From the NCBI GenBank assembly GCA_948099385.1, contig CANUEZ040000168.1, positions 10,450,001-10,514,000 of the forward strand: a stretch of 64,000 nt of DNA. Direction: 5' to 3'. The notes below the pieces were generated by a model. The model worked only from the letters and a program-made list of their open reading frames with translations. It searched no databases and had not been told where the DNA came from. Numbering within the stretch: the stretch's first letter is position 1; each line of letters opens with the position of its first letter. This DNA is from Fasciola hepatica. Taxonomy: Eukaryota > Platyhelminthes > Trematoda > Plagiorchiida > Fasciolidae. Both the position numbers and the translations under genes were made by a program. Below are positions 63,752-64,000 of this stretch, piece by piece.

Positions 63752-63905
63752 TGAATAGTTCGGAATCTTTGGCCGTACACATCCACTAAGCCCCAGACTA
63801 GGACTGCAACCCGGGGTAAACTATAATGGATTAAACACCCAACCATCAGGTTGTCCGGCATGGTTGTCAATGGTTAGTTTATCATCAAAATTACATGATT
63901 TTGTG
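63752..63905 (-). repeat. Hammerhead SINE, tRNA-like part only
   Basis: The minus strand reads GCCGGACAACCTGATGGTTG, then ACCCCGGGTTGCAGTCC (mutated B box) and GGCTTAGTGGATGTGTAC. It matches the tRNA-like half of the better copies. The hammerhead half is not recognisable. It lies just upstream of the LINE endonuclease start. Confidence 0.7.
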
Positions 63906-64000
63906 TCATTCTGTCTCCTATGTTTTGTAAACAAGCGATGACCTTCTTCACTAAAAGCTTCTAGTGTTTTTGACATCTATGGCCTTCAGACTTCTCAGAC

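Overview
This 64 kb window looks like animal nuclear DNA, most likely from a flatworm, with a fluke as the best guess. Three things point that way: tRNA-derived SINEs that carry a hammerhead ribozyme of the kind known from schistosome Sm-alpha repeats; very short GT-AG introns (31-50 nt) in the best gene model; and a mix of Gypsy, BEL/Pao, Penelope-like, RTE-like, CR1-like and Tc1-like elements. No bacterial or organellar genes are seen. The species is inferred, not proven.

Layout. 1-1,075 (-): decayed MULE transposase cut by the window edge. 2,580-8,636 (-): BEL/Pao element with near-identical LTRs but a deleted reverse transcriptase palm. 9,326-10,030: inverted/tandem repeat. 10,440-11,160 (+): CR1-like LINE piece. 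14,258-18,922 (+): Gypsy element with 99.3% identical LTRs and a broken gag-pol. 19,228-19,545 (+): GIY-YIG end of a Penelope-like element. 22,760-25,862: DNA transposon with a nine-exon, uninterrupted minus-strand gene. 25,930-26,710 (-): BEL integrase piece. 27,600-28,329 (-): Gypsy integrase piece. 33,413-33,901 (+): possible LTR plus primer site. 34,567-36,826 (-): second Gypsy gag-pro-RT-RNase H. 41,187-41,640: two SINE arms in opposite orientation. 47,258-48,100: very long GATA array. 49,702-50,791 (-): possible host gene. 55,470-56,460 (+): dead Tc1 transposase. 56,785-57,545: SINE and LINE pieces. 59,592-60,190: near-perfect inverted pair of SINEs with two intact hammerheads. 60,810-63,680 (-): RTE-like LINE. 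63,752-63,905 (-): SINE.

The window is dominated by mobile DNA, and most coding remnants are pseudogenes. The item most worth following is the 3.1 kb transposon at 22,760-25,862. Its ends carry inverted arrays of a roughly 21-bp repeat. It encodes a predicted 538-residue protein joining a tnp2/CACTA-like transposase segment to a DUF4806-like domain, with every splice junction consistent in phase. The second is the hammerhead SINE found as a head-to-head inverted pair at two loci. All identifications come from reading motifs by eye; no database search was run.
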